This document shows positions 1 through 8,605 of a stretch of DNA of 64,000 bases, in pieces (positions within the stretch are counted from its first letter, which is position 1; every line of letters starts with the position of its first letter). The notes under the pieces are model-generated. The model searched no databases and had not been told where the DNA came from. It was given only the letters and a program-made list of their open reading frames with translations. The stretch is from NCBI RefSeq assembly GCF_040239565.1, contig NZ_JBEHWS010000008.1:1-64000 (forward strand), read 5' to 3'. The stretch is from Fulvimarina sp040239565. GTDB lineage: Bacteria > Pseudomonadota > Alphaproteobacteria > Rhizobiales > Rhizobiaceae. The position numbers were made by a program, and so were the translations under genes.

Positions 1-108
1 GTCCTCGTCTCGATCAATACGACACCGAGAAAATGCCTCGGCTTCGTCACGCCTCTCCAAGCCATGCTCAAAGAACTTGGCAAAGACGTCCAAATCCGCT
101 TCTCATGA
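1..108 (+). mobile_element. IS30-family transposase, C-terminal end (cut by window edge)
   Basis: The frame starting at base 1 is open to a TGA at 106-108 and gives 35 residues. These contain TPRKCLGFVTPLQAMLKELG, which matches the conserved C-terminal end of IS30-family transposases (typically N-R-PRKCLG-TP). The stretch just after the stop, about 109-142 (GTTGCACTT followed by GAATCCACCC), looks like the terminal inverted repeat usually found at the right end of these elements, but its partner lies outside the window. A 6-bp stem (124-129 with 137-142) falls in the same place. Whether the transposase is intact cannot be seen. Confidence 0.7.
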
Positions 109-168
109 TCACGTTGCACTTCACCCTGGAATCCACCCAGGGCTCAAAAATATCGCGAGACTATACTC

Positions 169-336
169 TTAAAGGATCGCCAGCCGAATTCCGTAGGCGA
201 CGACCGCAAGGATCGCGACGCTCGCAAACCAGTAGAATGCAAACCAGCTCAGGCGTTTTGCCAGAGGGCCCGCCGCCCTGTCTTCCTTTTGCCGGGACTC
301 GGCGGAATTCAGACGTTCACTTTCAATGCGCGGCAT
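169..336 (-). CDS. DUF2474 small membrane protein of the bd oxidase operon
   Basis: A 55-residue protein whose ATG overlaps the TGA of cydB by one base (TGATG), so it is translationally coupled to it. The N-terminal half is charged. The C-terminal half is one hydrophobic helix beginning WFAFYWFASVAILAVVAYGI. This size, topology and position fit the DUF2474 family, small proteins encoded at the end of CioAB-type bd oxidase operons and thought to be accessory single-helix subunits comparable in place to CydX. Family assignment is by pattern and context; a role in oxidase assembly or stability is inferred. Confidence 0.75.
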   Translation of the reverse strand: MPRIESERLNSAESRQKEDRAAGPLAKRLSWFAFYWFASVAILAVVAYGIRLAIL

Positions 337-1343
337 CAGTGATATCCAGTGTCAGCCGAGACCTTCCCGCGGAACACCCAATAGGCATAGGCGGTGTAGA
401 TGAGGATGAGCGGGATCAGCACGCTCGCCCCAACGAGCAGGAATATCTGCGCGTTCTCGGGTGCCGCCGCATCGTAGATCGTCACGGTCGGCGGGATGAT
501 GAACGGCCAGAAGCAGATGCCAATGCCCACATAGCCCAGCACGAACAGCGAAAGCGCCGAGATGAAAGGCCGGATTTCGCCGCCTGTCAGCAGCGAATGG
601 AACAGGCTGAAAGCCGCGAAGGCCGTGAAGAGCGGAACCGGCATCACGTAGAAGAATTCCGGCAGCGCGAACCAGCGCGCGAAGAACTCGTCCTCTAGGA
701 ACGGCATCCAGAGCGATACGCCGCCGATCGCACAGAGCGTGATGACCCCGAGGAGCAGCGCGTAACGCCGCGCGATGCTGGCGATCTCGCCTTCCGTCTT
801 CATCACCAGCCAAGTGGCGCCGAGAAGCGCATAGCCGAAGACGACCGCAAGCCCGGTCGCGATCGAGAACGGCGTCAGCCAGTCCCACCAGCCGCCGGCA
901 TAGGCTCGTCCGTCGATCTCGATGCCCTGCACGAGCGTGCCCAGCGCGATGCCTTGCGAAAAGGCGGCGAAAAGCGATCCGATGAAGAACGAGACGTCCC
1001 AAAGCCAGCGGCCGCGATCGGTCTTGAAGCGGTATTCGAAGGCGACGCCGCGAAAAATGAGCGCGAGCAGCATGATGATGATCGGCGCATAGATCGCCGG
1101 CATGATGATCGCGTATGCGAGGGGAAAGACCGCGAAAAGTCCGCCGCCACCGAGGATCAGCCAGGTCTCGTTGCCGTCCCAGATCGGCGCGACGGAATTC
1201 ATCGCGATGTCGCGATTGGTGCGGTTGCCGAGGAACGGGAAGAGGATGCCCGTGCCGAGATCGAACCCGTCGAGAATCACATAGGTGATGACGGCAAAGG
1301 CAATCAAAAAGGCCCAGATGACGGTGAGATCGACTGAATACAT
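336..1343 (-). CDS. cydB: Cytochrome bd-type ubiquinol oxidase subunit II
   Basis: 335 residues, the usual length for CioB/CydB. The protein forms the second integral-membrane subunit of the cytochrome bd quinol oxidase, which reduces O2 to water using ubiquinol. The N-terminal helix contains the family hallmark ILDGFDLGTGIL, followed by GNRTNRD and NEVWL-like WDGNETWL motifs and about eight further hydrophobic helices. The ATG at 1343 was chosen because it places the hallmark helix at the usual distance; a longer upstream extension would run into cydA coding sequence. It lies 13 bp after cydA and overlaps the DUF2474 gene, forming one minus-strand operon. Confidence 0.93.
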   Translation of the reverse strand: MYSVDLTVIWAFLIAFAVITYVILDGFDLGTGILFPFLGNRTNRDIAMNSVAPIWDGNETWLILGGGGLFAVFPLAYAIIMPAIYAPIIIMLLALIFRGVAFEYRFKTDRGRWLWDVSFFIGSLFAAFSQGIALGTLVQGIEIDGRAYAGGWWDWLTPFSIATGLAVVFGYALLGATWLVMKTEGEIASIARRYALLLGVITLCAIGGVSLWMPFLEDEFFARWFALPEFFYVMPVPLFTAFAAFSLFHSLLTGGEIRPFISALSLFVLGYVGIGICFWPFIIPPTVTIYDAAAPENAQIFLLVGASVLIPLILIYTAYAYWVFRGKVSADTGYH

Positions 1344-1356
1344 CGCTTGGTCTCCC

Positions 1357-2790
1357 TCACTCCGCCGGTGTGCCGGCCGGATCCGGCCCACGCTTGCCTT
1401 CAAGCGCCTGAACCGGGGTGACGCCCGCCGTTCGGATCGGCTGATGGGCCGGCTCATCGAGATCCCAGGGTGAGGGCTCCTTCGACATGAGCCGCAAGAT
1501 ATAGAAAGTCCCCGCACCGAACAGGATGAAATAGACGACGATGAAGGCGACGAGTGAAGTTCCCACCGCTTCGACCGCGACTGGCGACACGCTCTCGCTG
1601 GTGCGCAAAAGCCCATATACCGTGAAGGGCTGACGGCCGACTTCGGTGGTGATCCACCCGGCCAGCACCGCGACGAAGCCCATCGGGCCCATGAACACGC
1701 TTGCCCGTTGCAGCCAGGTGCTTTCGTAAAGCGTGCCTTTGTAGCGTGCCCAGAGGGACCAGAGCCCGATCCCCAGCATGGCGAAGCCGAGCCCTACCAT
1801 CAGACGGAACGACCAGAAGACGATTCCGACATTTGGCCAGTCCTCACGCGGAAACGCGGAGAGGCCCTGCACTTCGCCGTCGAGAGAGTGTGTCAGGATG
1901 ATCGAGCCGAGATAGGGAATGGAGACGCCGTGCCTCATTTCGCCGGCTTCCATATCGGGCATGCCGAACAGATAGAGCGGCATCGCGCCATCGGAATTCG
2001 TCTCGAAATGACCCTCCATGGCAGCGATCTTCGCCGGCTGATGCTCCAGCGTGTTCACGCCGTGCAGGTCTCCGGCCATGATCTGGATCGGCGTGACGAT
2101 CGCCGCCATCCACATCGCCATGGAGAACATCGTTCGCGCGGCCGCATTGCTCCGGTTGCGCAGCAGGTGAAACGCCCCGACGCCGCCGACGATGAAGGCT
2201 GTCGTGAGATAGGCGGCGAGCACCATGTGGACGAGCCGGTAGGGGAAGGACGGATTGAAGACCGCCACCCACCAGTCGGTCGCGATGAACTGGCCGGCCT
2301 CGTTCATGCCGAAGCCTGCCGGCGTATGCATCCACGAGTTCACCGACAGAATCCAGAACGCCGATCCGAGCGTGCCGATCGCGACCACCCATGTCGCGAT
2401 CAGGTGCAGCGTCGGCCCCACCTTCTTGCGCCCGAACAGCATGATGCCGAGGAAGCCGGCTTCCAGGAAGAAGGCGGACAGCACCTCGTAGGCCATAAGT
2501 GGCCCGAGGATCGGCCCGGTCTTGTCGGAAAAGACCGACCAGTTCGTGCCGAACTGGTAGCTCATGGTGATGCCCGAGACGACGCCCATGCCAAACGCAA
2601 TCGCGAAGATCTTCACCCAGTAGCGGAAGATGTCCATGTAGACTTCCCGCTTGGTGATCGTGTGCAGGCTGAGCACCACGGCGAGGTAGGAGGCGAGGCC
2701 GATCGAGAAGGCCGGAAAAATGATGTGGAACGACACCGTGAAGGCGAACTGGATGCGGGCGAGGAGGACGGGGTCGAAACTTTCGAGCAT
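1357..2790 (-). CDS. cydA: Cytochrome bd-type ubiquinol oxidase subunit I (cyanide-insensitive type)
   Basis: 477 residues, shorter than E. coli CydA (about 520) and matching the CIO class with a short Q-loop. It carries the haem groups and oxidises ubiquinol. His22 in FTVSFHIIFPAF corresponds to the N-terminal haem ligand of the family. The signature GWITTEVGRQPFTVYGLLRT spans residues 378-397. The ATG at 2790 (MLESFDPVLLARIQFAF) is the conserved family start; an upstream in-frame extension to 2964 has no similarity and is rejected. There are no cydDC genes next to it, as is usual for CioAB operons. Candidate operators lie upstream at 2904-2917 and 2985-3005. Confidence 0.93.
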   Translation of the reverse strand: MLESFDPVLLARIQFAFTVSFHIIFPAFSIGLASYLAVVLSLHTITKREVYMDIFRYWVKIFAIAFGMGVVSGITMSYQFGTNWSVFSDKTGPILGPLMAYEVLSAFFLEAGFLGIMLFGRKKVGPTLHLIATWVVAIGTLGSAFWILSVNSWMHTPAGFGMNEAGQFIATDWWVAVFNPSFPYRLVHMVLAAYLTTAFIVGGVGAFHLLRNRSNAAARTMFSMAMWMAAIVTPIQIMAGDLHGVNTLEHQPAKIAAMEGHFETNSDGAMPLYLFGMPDMEAGEMRHGVSIPYLGSIILTHSLDGEVQGLSAFPREDWPNVGIVFWSFRLMVGLGFAMLGIGLWSLWARYKGTLYESTWLQRASVFMGPMGFVAVLAGWITTEVGRQPFTVYGLLRTSESVSPVAVEAVGTSLVAFIVVYFILFGAGTFYILRLMSKEPSPWDLDEPAHQPIRTAGVTPVQALEGKRGPDPAGTPAE

Positions 2791-2903
2791 GGCGATGGCA
2801 TCGTATCCGGAGCTTAAGGGCCGGCGAAACACCTTTTGGGGCGTCGCACCGAACTGGAGATAGTTGCCCGAATGGCCGCAAACAGCCGCTTGCGACGATT
2901 TAG

Positions 2904-2917
2904 AACAAGGCCTTGTT
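2904..2917. promoter_or_regulatory. 14-bp perfect palindrome upstream of cydA
   Basis: AACAAGGCCTTGTT is a perfect palindrome 114 bp ahead of the cydA start, in the 543-bp divergent intergenic region 2791-3333 between cydA and the HerA-like ATPase gene. Its position suits an operator for the oxidase operon. It is not an FNR box (TTGAT-N4-ATCAA), and the regulator is unknown. Confidence 0.35.
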
Positions 2918-2984
2918 TGACAGCATAGTCGGTTTTCAAGCCTTTCGCGCAAGCGGCCGGACATCTTGTCAGTACTGCTGATTG

Positions 2985-3005
2985 TCCACAGGTCTTGTCT
3001 GTGGA
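2985..3005. promoter_or_regulatory. Inverted repeat TCCACAG-N7-CTGTGGA
   Basis: Two perfect 7-bp arms, 2985-2991 and 2999-3005, separated by 7 bp. The left arm lies within TTGTCCACA, which differs from the DnaA box consensus TTATCCACA at one base. The spacing and symmetry fit a dimeric regulator site as well. It lies about 195 bp upstream of cydA and 330 bp upstream of the divergent ATPase gene. Function is not established. Confidence 0.3.
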
Positions 3006-3135
3006 AAGCGCGCTCCGGGCGAGGCGAAATGGCAAGCAGATGCTACAAGGCTTGCGTCGCAGGCGTGGTTGGTGGACCCCGTATCGTCACTTCCTGACAT
3101 GCGGAACGACGCATAAATCGGCACCATTCGACCGG

Positions 3136-3167
3136 CCCCTTCGGGACATCAAAACTGTCCCGAGGGG
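3136..3167. other. Strong stem-loop in the cydA/herA-like intergenic region
   Basis: CCCCTTCGGGACA (3136-3148) pairs with TGTCCCGAGGGG (3156-3167), a 12-bp stem with one bulged base around a 7-nt loop. It is followed by TCGTTTCGTTT rather than a clean U-run, so it is only terminator-like. It lies between divergent genes, where a terminator of either operon is not expected; it may form part of a leader of the downstream plus-strand gene. Confidence 0.35.
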
Positions 3168-3333
3168 TCGTTTCGTTTGCGCGATGTCCAGTGCGCGGCA
3201 ATCAGCTGTGGATGGAGACGCTGACGAGCCCGAACGCGACGCACTCTCGTGCTAGACGATTATGTGGCGGCGCCCGGCTTTGGGTGAGAGGTCGCCGATC
3301 TCCGCTTTCGTCCATCATGGAGCCTTCAGTCTC

Positions 3334-4899
3334 GTGACAGTCGCCGTCGATCTCGGAACCACGCATACCGGCGAACCGGCAGAGCTCGATCTAGAAGAGC
3401 TGTTGTCGACGCGGCTTCTGGTTCAGGGCAATTCGGGCTCCGGTAAATCCCACCTTCTGCGCCGCCTTCTGGAGCAAAGCGCGGGCTGGGTGCAGCAGGC
3501 GATCATCGATCCTGAGGGCGATTTCGTCACGCTGGCAGACCGCTACGGCCATGTCGTCGTCGACGCCAACCGCACGCCGAACGATCTGGCGCGAATCGCC
3601 AATCGTATCCGCCAGCATCGTGCATCCGTCGTTCTGACGCTGGAAGGCCTCGACGCCGATGTCCAGATGCAGTGCGCGGCGGCCTTTCTGAACGGTCTCT
3701 TCGAAGCCGACCGCGCCTACTGGTTTCCGATGCTGATCGCCGTCGACGAAGCCCATCTCTTTGCACCTGCTATGGCCGGCGAGCATTCCGAAGAAGCCCG
3801 CAGAGCCTCGCTCGGCGCGATGACCAACCTCATGTGCCGCGGCCGAAAGCGCGGGCTCGCCGGCGTCATCGCTACCCAGCGCCTCGCCAAGCTCGCCAAG
3901 AACGTCGCGGCGGAAGCGTCCAACTTCCTGATGGGCCGGACCTTCCTCGACATCGACATGCAGCGGGCGGCAGATCTCATCGGCATCGATCGGCGCGGCG
4001 CGGAACGCTTCCGTGATCTCGAAACCGGCAATTTCATCGCCCTCGGCCCCGCGCTCTTCCGCCGCCCGATCCCCATCCGCATCGGTACGGTTGAGACGGC
4101 CGCGCGCTCCGGTCGCCCGACGCTGATGCCGCTACCCGACGTCTCCCCGGACGATCTCGCCGATCTCGTGCTGACGACGCCCGAGCCCGAGCGCAATGCT
4201 GAGCGCGCTTCGATCCGACGCATCGAGAAACCCGCGCCGCAACCCGCCTCGGCCTGCGAGACGGAGCGTGTGGAGACGTCCGAGCTTCTCTCGCAGGTCA
4301 TGTCGTCTGCCCCGGCGAATGATGCTGGTCCTCCGATCGACGACGATCCGAGAACGCCCGAGGAACGCGCCGAGGCCGTCGACACGATCTTTGCCGAAAT
4401 GCTCGACGATCCCGACGCCGCCTTTCGGCCGGTTCCGATTCTCTATCAGGAGTTCCTCACCCATTGCCGTCTGAAGCGCCTGCGCGGGGCCGAGACGGAT
4501 ATGGGCGCCTTCCGCCGCCGGCTGTCGCTCGCCCGCGCCGGGATCGCCGGCGACGAGACGGACGGCGAATGGGCCGATGTGGTCGCGGTCTCGTCGGAGC
4601 TTCCCGAGGAAATGCAGGGCGTCTTCATGATGCTGGCGCGTGCCGCGCGAGACGAAGCCGAATGCCCGTCCGATGCCATGCTGGCCAAGGCCTATGGCAG
4701 CCATTCCCCTTCGCGCGGGCGATTTCTCCTCTCTTTCATGGAAGAGCGCGGCCTGATCACGGTCGAGAAGGATTTCCGTGGCAATCGGATCGTCGCGATC
4801 TCAGCCACCGGCTGGCGCACGAAACTGCCCGAAGTCACCCTCGACAGCATCGACGAAGCCCGCGCTCGCCGTGCCGCCCGGATGGCGCGAACGAGATAG
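3334..4899 (+). CDS. HerA/FtsK-like P-loop ATPase (DUF87 family)
   Basis: From the GTG at 3334 the protein has 521 residues. The Walker A motif GNSGSGKS is at residues 32-39, a Walker B-like MLIAVDEAHLF near residue 137, and a sensor-like GVIATQR follows. These mark the HerA/DUF87 class of hexameric DNA- or protein-translocating ATPases. The C-terminal third is not a recognised domain; its end is helical and winged-helix-like. An in-frame ATG at 3262 would add 24 unconserved-looking residues, so the GTG, where VDLG begins the domain, is preferred without certainty. It precedes ybeY by 147 bp, a place often occupied by phoH in related genomes. Its substrate is unknown. Confidence 0.75.
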   Translation: MTVAVDLGTTHTGEPAELDLEELLSTRLLVQGNSGSGKSHLLRRLLEQSAGWVQQAIIDPEGDFVTLADRYGHVVVDANRTPNDLARIANRIRQHRASVVLTLEGLDADVQMQCAAAFLNGLFEADRAYWFPMLIAVDEAHLFAPAMAGEHSEEARRASLGAMTNLMCRGRKRGLAGVIATQRLAKLAKNVAAEASNFLMGRTFLDIDMQRAADLIGIDRRGAERFRDLETGNFIALGPALFRRPIPIRIGTVETAARSGRPTLMPLPDVSPDDLADLVLTTPEPERNAERASIRRIEKPAPQPASACETERVETSELLSQVMSSAPANDAGPPIDDDPRTPEERAEAVDTIFAEMLDDPDAAFRPVPILYQEFLTHCRLKRLRGAETDMGAFRRRLSLARAGIAGDETDGEWADVVAVSSELPEEMQGVFMMLARAARDEAECPSDAMLAKAYGSHSPSRGRFLLSFMEERGLITVEKDFRGNRIVAISATGWRTKLPEVTLDSIDEARARRAARMARTR

Positions 4900-5046
4900 A
4901 AGAGTCGGATTTTCGATAGGGCGATCCGAAACTCGACAAGCGAATTAAGGACCCCGCGCTTCGAACCAATAACATCGGATTTCATTCGCTAGATTGCGAT
5001 GATAAGCGACTGCTGCAAGATTTTGACCGGGGAGATATCTCTCGAA

Positions 5047-5592
5047 ATGGCTGAAATGCGCAGCTTCAATCTGGTTTTCGCGGTCGAGGATGAACGTTGG
5101 GTGCCTGCGCTTGGCAATCCAGAGGCATTGATTTGCGAAACATTGGATTGTGCAGCGCAAGCACTTGGCTTCTCCGGCGGTCTCGAAACTGAAGTATCCA
5201 TTACGCTTTCTGACGACGATGCGGTGCGCGAGATCAATCGGGAGTGGCGCGGACAGGACAAGCCAACCAATGTCCTGTCCTTCCCGATGGTCGATCTTGA
5301 GCCCGGCGAACGCCCAGGTCCGCTCTTGGGCGATTTGATCCTCGCCTTCGAGACCTGCGAGCGGGAAGCTGCGAGCGAAGCTAAACCTTTTGTGAATCAC
5401 GCCCGCCATCTTCTGGTCCACGGCTTCCTGCATTGTCTTGGTTACGATCACATCGAGGATGACGAAGCCGAAGAGATGGAAGCCCTCGAAACATCGATCC
5501 TTGCGGGCCTAGGTATCCCGGACCCATATGCCGTTGCGGATCATAGCCCTTCGCGCGATACTCGCGACGAGGGGGAGACCGGTGTTGCATGA
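5047..5592 (+). CDS. ybeY: Endoribonuclease YbeY (rRNA maturation factor)
   Basis: 181 residues from ATG 5047. YbeY is a zinc endoribonuclease involved in 16S rRNA 3'-end processing and 70S ribosome quality control. The diagnostic motif HLLVHGFLHCLGYDH supplies three zinc ligands, His125, His129 and His135. DKPTNVLSFPM upstream is also family-typical. An in-frame ATG at 4999 would add 16 residues, but it has no ribosome-binding site, while GGGGAG lies 12 nt before 5047. The stop overlaps the start of the next gene by 4 bp (ATGA), so the two are coupled. Confidence 0.92.
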   Translation: MAEMRSFNLVFAVEDERWVPALGNPEALICETLDCAAQALGFSGGLETEVSITLSDDDAVREINREWRGQDKPTNVLSFPMVDLEPGERPGPLLGDLILAFETCEREAASEAKPFVNHARHLLVHGFLHCLGYDHIEDDEAEEMEALETSILAGLGIPDPYAVADHSPSRDTRDEGETGVA

Positions 5593-6791
5593 CGGCCGAG
5601 CCGCCACGGCGACGAAATGACACGACGATCAAACGAGAAATGAACACTTCAACGAATGCCACCGCGCAGTCCGGCGAAGCCGGCGATCGAGGCGGAGACG
5701 AGCACGCTGGGCCTCAAGCCGAACCGGCTTCGGGCGAAGACCGAAGTCGGCCGCAAGGCGAGGCGAAGAACCGCGACGGCTTCTTCTCCAACGTCTTGTG
5801 GCGATTTCGCCCGCGCATGCCCAAGCTCATGCGCGAGGATCTGACTCAGGCGCTCTCCCAGCCGAACGACGACGAGGACGGCACCGACAGCTTCTCGCCC
5901 GAAGAGCGGGCGATGCTCAACAACATTCTGGCTCTGCGCGAGGTTCGCGTCGAGGACATCATGGTGCCGCGCGCCGATATCCAGGCTGCCGACATCAACA
6001 TGACCCTCGGCGATCTGATGAAGCTGTTCGAATCGAGCGGCCATTCGCGCATGCCGGTCTATGGTGAGAGCCTCGATGACCCGCGCGGCATGATTCACAT
6101 CCGCGACGTCGTCGGCCACATCACCCGCGTCGCGCGGCCCGCACGCGGCCGCAATGGCGGCGGGCACGGCCGCTCCAACGGCAATGGGAACGGGGGCGGC
6201 GGCTCTACCGGCTCCGACAAGGACAAGAAGCCGAAATCCGGCCTCGACCTTCGCCAGATCAATCTCGCACGGACCGTCGAGAGCCTCGGTATCCTGCGCA
6301 AGGTCCTCTTCGTGCCGCCGTCCATGCCGGCCTCGGACCTGATGGCGCGTATGCAGGCGACGCGCACCCAGATGGCCCTCGTCATCGACGAATATGGCGG
6401 CACGGACGGTCTCGTCTCGCTGGAAGACGTCATCGAGATGGTCGTCGGCAATATCGAGGACGAGCACGACGACGAAGCGCCGATGATCCGCCAGGCGGGT
6501 GACGGCATCTACACCGCCGATGCCAGAGCAGGCCTCGACGAGGTGAAGGCAATGATCGGCGAGGATTTCGACGTTTCGGAATATGAGGAAGAGGCCGACA
6601 CGATCGGCGGGCTTCTCTTCTCCGAGCTCGGCCGCGTGCCGACGCGCGGCGAGGTGGTGCAGGCCGTGCCCGGCTTCGAGTTCCAGGTGCTGGAGGCCGA
6701 TCCGCGCCGCGTCAAACGGGTCCGTATCGTTCGCTTCCGCCAGGGCGAGAAGCGCCGGCGCATCGTCGAAGGTCTCGCAGTGGCCTCGTAA
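5589..6791 (+). CDS. HlyC/CorC family CBS-domain protein
   Basis: 400 residues. The protein carries a CBS-domain pair (around REVRVEDIMVPRADI and the DEYGGTDGLVSLEDVIEMVVG block) followed by the C-terminal CorC_HlyC domain (GLLFSELGRVPTRGEVV, near residues 335-350). There is no N-terminal DUF21 transmembrane domain, so it is the soluble CorC-like form linked to Mg/Co efflux or divalent metal homeostasis. A glycine/asparagine-rich insert (about residues 188-208, including NGNGNGGGGSTG) interrupts the CBS pair. It overlaps ybeY by 4 bp and precedes lnt; the ybeY-corC-lnt order is widely conserved in proteobacteria. Confidence 0.88.
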   Translation: MTAEPPRRRNDTTIKREMNTSTNATAQSGEAGDRGGDEHAGPQAEPASGEDRSRPQGEAKNRDGFFSNVLWRFRPRMPKLMREDLTQALSQPNDDEDGTDSFSPEERAMLNNILALREVRVEDIMVPRADIQAADINMTLGDLMKLFESSGHSRMPVYGESLDDPRGMIHIRDVVGHITRVARPARGRNGGGHGRSNGNGNGGGGSTGSDKDKKPKSGLDLRQINLARTVESLGILRKVLFVPPSMPASDLMARMQATRTQMALVIDEYGGTDGLVSLEDVIEMVVGNIEDEHDDEAPMIRQAGDGIYTADARAGLDEVKAMIGEDFDVSEYEEEADTIGGLLFSELGRVPTRGEVVQAVPGFEFQVLEADPRRVKRVRIVRFRQGEKRRRIVEGLAVAS

Positions 6792-6907
6792 TCACAGCCG
6801 ACCGGTTTGTTTCGCAAAAGCTCATGCGCTTAAAGACGAACCCATCGTGGCGATTCATGCCATGGAGTGGGCCCATCGAGCGAAGCGGAAAATCCGGGTG
6901 AGAAAAC

Positions 6908-8563
6908 GTGGCTAGTGCCGGCGCAATCGAAAGGCGGTCCCTGTTCGACCGTCTTGCGGGCCGATTGATCCTGGCGTCCGGATGGCGCCGGGCTCTGATC
7001 GCGCTGCTTGCAGGCGCGACCGCGACCGCTGCCCTCGCGCCCCTCGACTTCCCCTTTGCCGGCTTTATCGCCTTCCCGACCCTCGTCTGGCTGCTCGATG
7101 GTGTGGGCGTTGATGTCGAGGCGGGCCGCATTCGCCGTCTCGGCCAGCCCTTCTTGATCGGCTGGCTGTTCGGCTTTGGCTATTTTGTCGCCGGCCTCTG
7201 GTGGCTAGGCGCGGCACTGTTGGTGGACGCCGGCAGCTTCATCTGGTTTCTGCCGCTCGCGGTTCTGGGCCTTCCGGCGATCCTCGCGATGTTCTTCGGC
7301 CTCGCAGCCGTCCTCTCGCGTCTGTTCTGGTCGGATTCGGCCTGGCGCATTCTCGGGCTTGCCGCCTGTTTCGGCCTCGCCGAATGGCTGCGCTCCTTCG
7401 TTCTCACAGGCTTTCCGTGGAATGAGATCGGCTACATGGCGGCAAGCCACGCCGTTCTGATGCAGAGCGCCAGCGTGACCGGCATCGGCGGCCTCACGAT
7501 CTTCGCCGTCTTCGTCTTCTCCGCCCCTGCCGTCCTCGTCGACCGTCACGGCCGCCTTCCTGTGATCGGGCTCGCAGTTCTAGCGGTTGTCGCCCATCTC
7601 GGCTACGGCGTCTGGCGGCTTGAGAGCAGTTCGACCGCATTCAACCAGACCGTCGCGCTGCAACTCGTTCAGCCGAACATCGTCCAGAGTCTCAAATGGG
7701 ACCCGGAGATCGCCGATCAGAACTTCGACAAACTCATCGATATGACGCTGTCGAAGGAGGCTTCGCCCGGTTCGCCCGAGGGGAGGGGCGCCGGAAGCGA
7801 AAACGCACCGCGCCGGCTGATCATCTGGCCGGAAACCGCCTTTCCCTTTGTGCTGACCGACCGGCCGGACGCCATATCCCGCCTCGCCGACACCCTCGCA
7901 TCCGGAGAAACGCTGATCGCGGGCGCGGCCCGCGTCGACCGCTCCGAAGAGGGGCGCCAGCGCGTCTACAATACGATCTATGTCATCGACGACGAGGGAA
8001 CGATCAAGAACGCCAGCGACAAGGTGCACCTCGTTCCATTCGGCGAATACCTGCCATTCCAGGATCTTCTCGAATCTTGGGGCATCTCGAACCTCGTGAA
8101 CATGCCGGGCGGCTTCTCCGCCGGCCCCATGCTGGAGCCCGTGCCGCTGGAGGATGCGCCGCCCTACCTGCCGCTCATCTGCTACGAAGTCATCTTTCCG
8201 TCTGAGATTAAAGTCGGCGAGCCTTCGCCGGGCTTCATACTCAACGTCACGAACGATGCCTGGTACGGCGAGACGCCCGGCCCATACCAGCATCTGCGCA
8301 TGGCGAACGTCACGGCAGTTGCCCTCGGCCTGCCGCTCGTCAGAAGCGCCAATACCGGCATTTCCGTCGTCACCGACGCCTTCGGCCGCGAGATCGGCGG
8401 GCTCGGCCTCGGTGCTACCGGCAATCTCGTGGCGAGCCTTCCTTCGGATACGGTCACGACGCTCTACCGCTCCTATGGCGACCGGATATTCTTCGGGCTT
8501 CTCCTCGCATTCGCCGCTATCTCGATACTCGCGAGGCTGGCCCTGCGCTTTGGAAAACGCTAA
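6908..8563 (+). CDS. lnt: Apolipoprotein N-acyltransferase
   Basis: 551 residues from a GTG start with a GGTGAG-like site upstream. Lnt adds the third acyl chain to the N-terminal cysteine of lipoproteins in the inner membrane. About six hydrophobic helices occupy the first 240 residues. A periplasmic nitrilase-type domain follows with the catalytic triad Glu309 (WPETAFPF), Lys372 (SDKVHLVPFGEYLPF) and Cys425 (LICYEVIFP), and a final helix anchors the C terminus. A short Ser/Gly/Pro-rich insert (SPGSPEGRGAGS) precedes the first catalytic motif. It is 116 bp downstream of the corC-like gene. Confidence 0.95.
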   Translation: MASAGAIERRSLFDRLAGRLILASGWRRALIALLAGATATAALAPLDFPFAGFIAFPTLVWLLDGVGVDVEAGRIRRLGQPFLIGWLFGFGYFVAGLWWLGAALLVDAGSFIWFLPLAVLGLPAILAMFFGLAAVLSRLFWSDSAWRILGLAACFGLAEWLRSFVLTGFPWNEIGYMAASHAVLMQSASVTGIGGLTIFAVFVFSAPAVLVDRHGRLPVIGLAVLAVVAHLGYGVWRLESSSTAFNQTVALQLVQPNIVQSLKWDPEIADQNFDKLIDMTLSKEASPGSPEGRGAGSENAPRRLIIWPETAFPFVLTDRPDAISRLADTLASGETLIAGAARVDRSEEGRQRVYNTIYVIDDEGTIKNASDKVHLVPFGEYLPFQDLLESWGISNLVNMPGGFSAGPMLEPVPLEDAPPYLPLICYEVIFPSEIKVGEPSPGFILNVTNDAWYGETPGPYQHLRMANVTAVALGLPLVRSANTGISVVTDAFGREIGGLGLGATGNLVASLPSDTVTTLYRSYGDRIFFGLLLAFAAISILARLALRFGKR

Positions 8564-8605
8564 GCGCTCTCTCCATGAAGGGCGGGACGCTTTGACGAGA
8601 TTTGG

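Noticed and set aside
33..698. Plus-strand frame across the IS30 tail and cydB
   Set aside because: Overlaps two genes on the other strand and a different transposase frame; composition is not protein-like.
1708..2817. 369-codon plus-strand frame opposite cydA
   Set aside because: Antisense shadow; charged, histidine-rich translation without domain similarity.
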